A DNA stretch of 64,000 nucleotides from Hydractinia symbiolongicarpus. Its lineage: Eukaryota; Cnidaria; Hydrozoa; Anthoathecata; Hydractiniidae. The translations under genes were made by a program, and so were the position numbers. Below the pieces are notes generated by a model, which saw only the letters and a program-made list of their open reading frames with translations, did no database searches and had not been told where the DNA came from. The stretch is from the NCBI RefSeq assembly GCF_029227915.1, contig NC_079877.1, positions 7,132,001 to 7,196,000 on the forward strand, given 5' to 3'. Shown in pieces: positions 62,631-64,000 of the stretch. The first letter of the stretch is position 1. The number at the start of each line of letters is the position of its first letter.

Positions 62631-64000
62631 TGGAACTCAGCGATTACGCTGGGCGCTGTGGTAGCGCTTTGTTTAAAATTTAAAATAAGCAAGTCATTTA
62701 GTACTGTGGAAACAATCCTAGCCGTTATCGCGCGGAAGAAATAGAGACAGTTTCAAAAACTACATTTCATTGACTTTCTAACGGTGTCAATCCGTTTGAG
62801 TTACAATGTTTGCGTCACATATTCGTACCAACATGTACTTAGTGATTTCCTTCTGATATTAATAAGTTGTATCGCTTTTAACAGTGAAACGATTGACCGT
62901 GGGAATTATTTCAACTGATTCTGGACTGTGACCTTATAAATGTGATTAATGCGCCAATTGGTCTCCAAGGAATAACATTCTTCTGAATTTGACATGATTG
63001 CTGGAATTCAGCGGTTACATTAGGCTCTGCGGTAGCGCTTTATTTAAATATTTAGATAAATAAGATTTTCTTACTGTGGGACCAATCCTGGCCGTTAGCA
63101 CGCGATGAAGAAATAAAGACATTCTCAAAAACTACATTTCATTGATTTCTTGGTGGTATAATTCCGTTTGAGTTACAACGGTTGCGTCACATATTCGTAC
63201 CAACATGTACTTAGCGAAAGTATTCGGATATTACTAGGTTGCATCGCTTTTAACTGTGAAACGTTTGACTGTGCGACTTAATTGAACTGCTTTTGGACTT
63301 TGACCTTATAAATGTTGTAAGTGAGACAATTGGACTCCAAGAAATAACATTCTTCTTATTTTGAGATAATTGCTGGAACTCAGCGATTACACTGGGCGCT
63401 GTGGTAAGGCTTTATTTAAAAATTAAGATGAATAAGTCATTTTTTTACTGTGGGACCAATCCTAGCCGTTAGTTTGCGCTGAAAAAGTAGAGACAGCTTC
63501 AAAAAGTACATTTCATTGACTTTCTAACGGTGTCAATCTGTTTGAGTTAAGACGGTTGCGTCACACATTCGTACCAACATGTATTTAGTGATATTTTTCC
63601 GATATTACTAAGTTGTATCGCTTTCAACAGTGAAACGTTTGACAGTGGGACTTAGTTGAACTGATTTTGGACTTTGACCTTATAAGTGTGATAAATGAGT
63701 CATTTTGACTACAAGAAATGACATTCTTCTTAGTTTGACATGATTGCTGGAACTCAGCGATTACACTGGGCGCTGTGGTAACGCTTTATTTAAAAATTAA
63801 GATAAATAAGTCATTTTGTACTGTGGGACCAATCCTAGCTGTTATCGCGCGCTGAAGAAATAGAGACAGTTTCAAAAACTACATTTCATTGACTTTCTAA
63901 CGGTGTCAATCCGTTTGAGTTAAAACGGTTGCGTCACATATTCGTACCAACATGTATTTAGCGAAAGTATTCGGATATTACTAGGTTGCATCGCTTTTAA
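62631..64000 (+). repeat. Right-hand end: rest of 62536 unit, G, H/G-like, and cut A unit
   Basis: Starts are 62907 G, 63279 and 63653. The 63279 unit opens with AATTGAACTGCTTTTGG, then TATAAATGTTGTAAGTGAGAC and ATTTTGAGATAATTGC, and returns to an A-like body with AGTTTGCGCTG and GACAGCTTC. The last unit (348 bp) opens as TAGTTGAACTG, reads A/C-like, and ends with the G-type tail TTTAGCGAAAGTATTCGG. The array runs off the window edge. Confidence 0.8.
63653..64000 (+). repeat. Partial terminal monomer, 348 bp
   Basis: The last unit begins TAGTTGAACTG and reads A/C-like (CTCAGCGATTACAC, GGTAACGC, TTTTGTACTG). It then takes on the G-type end (TTTAGCGAAAGTATTCGG, TACTAGGTTGCATCGC) before the window stops about 24 bases short of the expected unit end. 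Confidence 0.9.

Larger units (their letters stand above)
1..64000 (+). repeat. Satellite DNA array, ~372-bp monomer, 172 head-to-tail units
   Basis: The entire window is a tandem array. Starts measured at TAATTGAACTG (or its variants TAGTTG, TATTTG, TTAATTCAACTG) are spaced 366-373 bp from 1, 374, 746, 1119, 1491, 1864 through to 63279 and 63653. Tracts present in nearly every monomer include TTAATTTGACATGATTG, AATCCTAGCCGTTA, AATAGAGACAGTTT, CTAACGGTGTCAATCCG, GTTGCGTCACA and ATTACTAAGTTGTATCGC. All units point the same way. A composite A-type unit is about 35% GC. No non-satellite sequence interrupts it. Tandem arrays of this kind are usually centromeric, pericentromeric or subtelomeric heterochromatin in eukaryotes; which applies here cannot be read from the sequence. 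I do not recognise the family. No stretch of the window lies outside the array, so the gene-free span is fully explained by it. Confidence 0.99.

Noticed and set aside
1-64000. CRISPR array
   Set aside because: The repeated unit is the whole 372 bp, with no short repeat separated by unique spacers. Composition and layout fit eukaryotic satellite DNA.
1-64000. Ribosomal DNA spacer or other gene-linked tandem repeat
   Set aside because: No rRNA, tRNA or histone-like sequence is seen between or inside the units over 64 kb.
1-64000. Transposon insertions or inverted segments
   Set aside because: Every interval between unit starts is 366-373 bp and every unit is in the same orientation, leaving no room for an insertion or inversion.

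Overview
The whole 64 kb window is one uninterrupted eukaryotic satellite DNA array. A unit of about 372 bp (usually 372 or 373; range seen 366 to 373) repeats head to tail, always on the same strand. Taking each unit to start at the conserved TAATTGAACTG after GGGACT, I mapped 172 starts by eye: 171 complete monomers and a final one cut by the window edge. I see no genes, RNA genes, transposon insertions, strand switches or non-satellite DNA. The only open frames are short, begin with TTG, and recur once per monomer on the minus strand in a few monomer variants. They are products of the repeat.

Organism: I do not recognise the monomer as a named satellite family, so I give no species. A composite A-type monomer is about 35% GC and has 14 CpG against about 11.3 expected (ratio about 1.24). 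That lack of CpG depletion argues against a heavily methylated vertebrate or plant genome and fits an invertebrate such as an insect better. This is inference. Centromeric or pericentromeric location is the usual setting for such arrays but cannot be shown from sequence alone.

Layout: monomers fall into recognisable types (A, B, B', C, C2, C3, D, E, a 7-bp-deleted form, and the divergent F, G, H, I, D2, D3). Types are arranged in higher-order repeats (HORs) whose period changes along the window. 0-10 kb: mixtures of A, B, B' and C with 2-, 5-, 6- and 7-monomer periods. 12.7-19.8 kb: two nearly identical 10-monomer copies (period 3728). 19.0-22.4 kb: two separate dimer duplications (746). 23.6-31.7 kb: a regular five-monomer HOR (1864) marked by D-class monomers. 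32-43.5 kb: a scrambled HOR with seven monomers carrying the same 7-bp deletion. 43.5-50.3 kb: six/seven-monomer and trimer (1118) repeats. 50.3-64 kb: clearly older, more diverged monomers, themselves organised as a 14-monomer HOR (5202) present twice, the second copy lacking exactly one 370-bp monomer.

Mechanism suggested: repeated unequal exchange or amplification of local segments. Many junctions fall inside monomers, within tracts conserved between types, which makes chimeric monomers. Conserved sub-monomer elements include an AACGG / CCGTT / AACGG alternating motif, a nine-base palindrome ATGAGTCAT that differs by type, an ACAGT...ACTGT inverted repeat, and a GCGCGC core where many changes look like CpG transitions. 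All boundaries were read by hand and those of duplicated blocks may be off by tens of bases where the flanking copies are identical.
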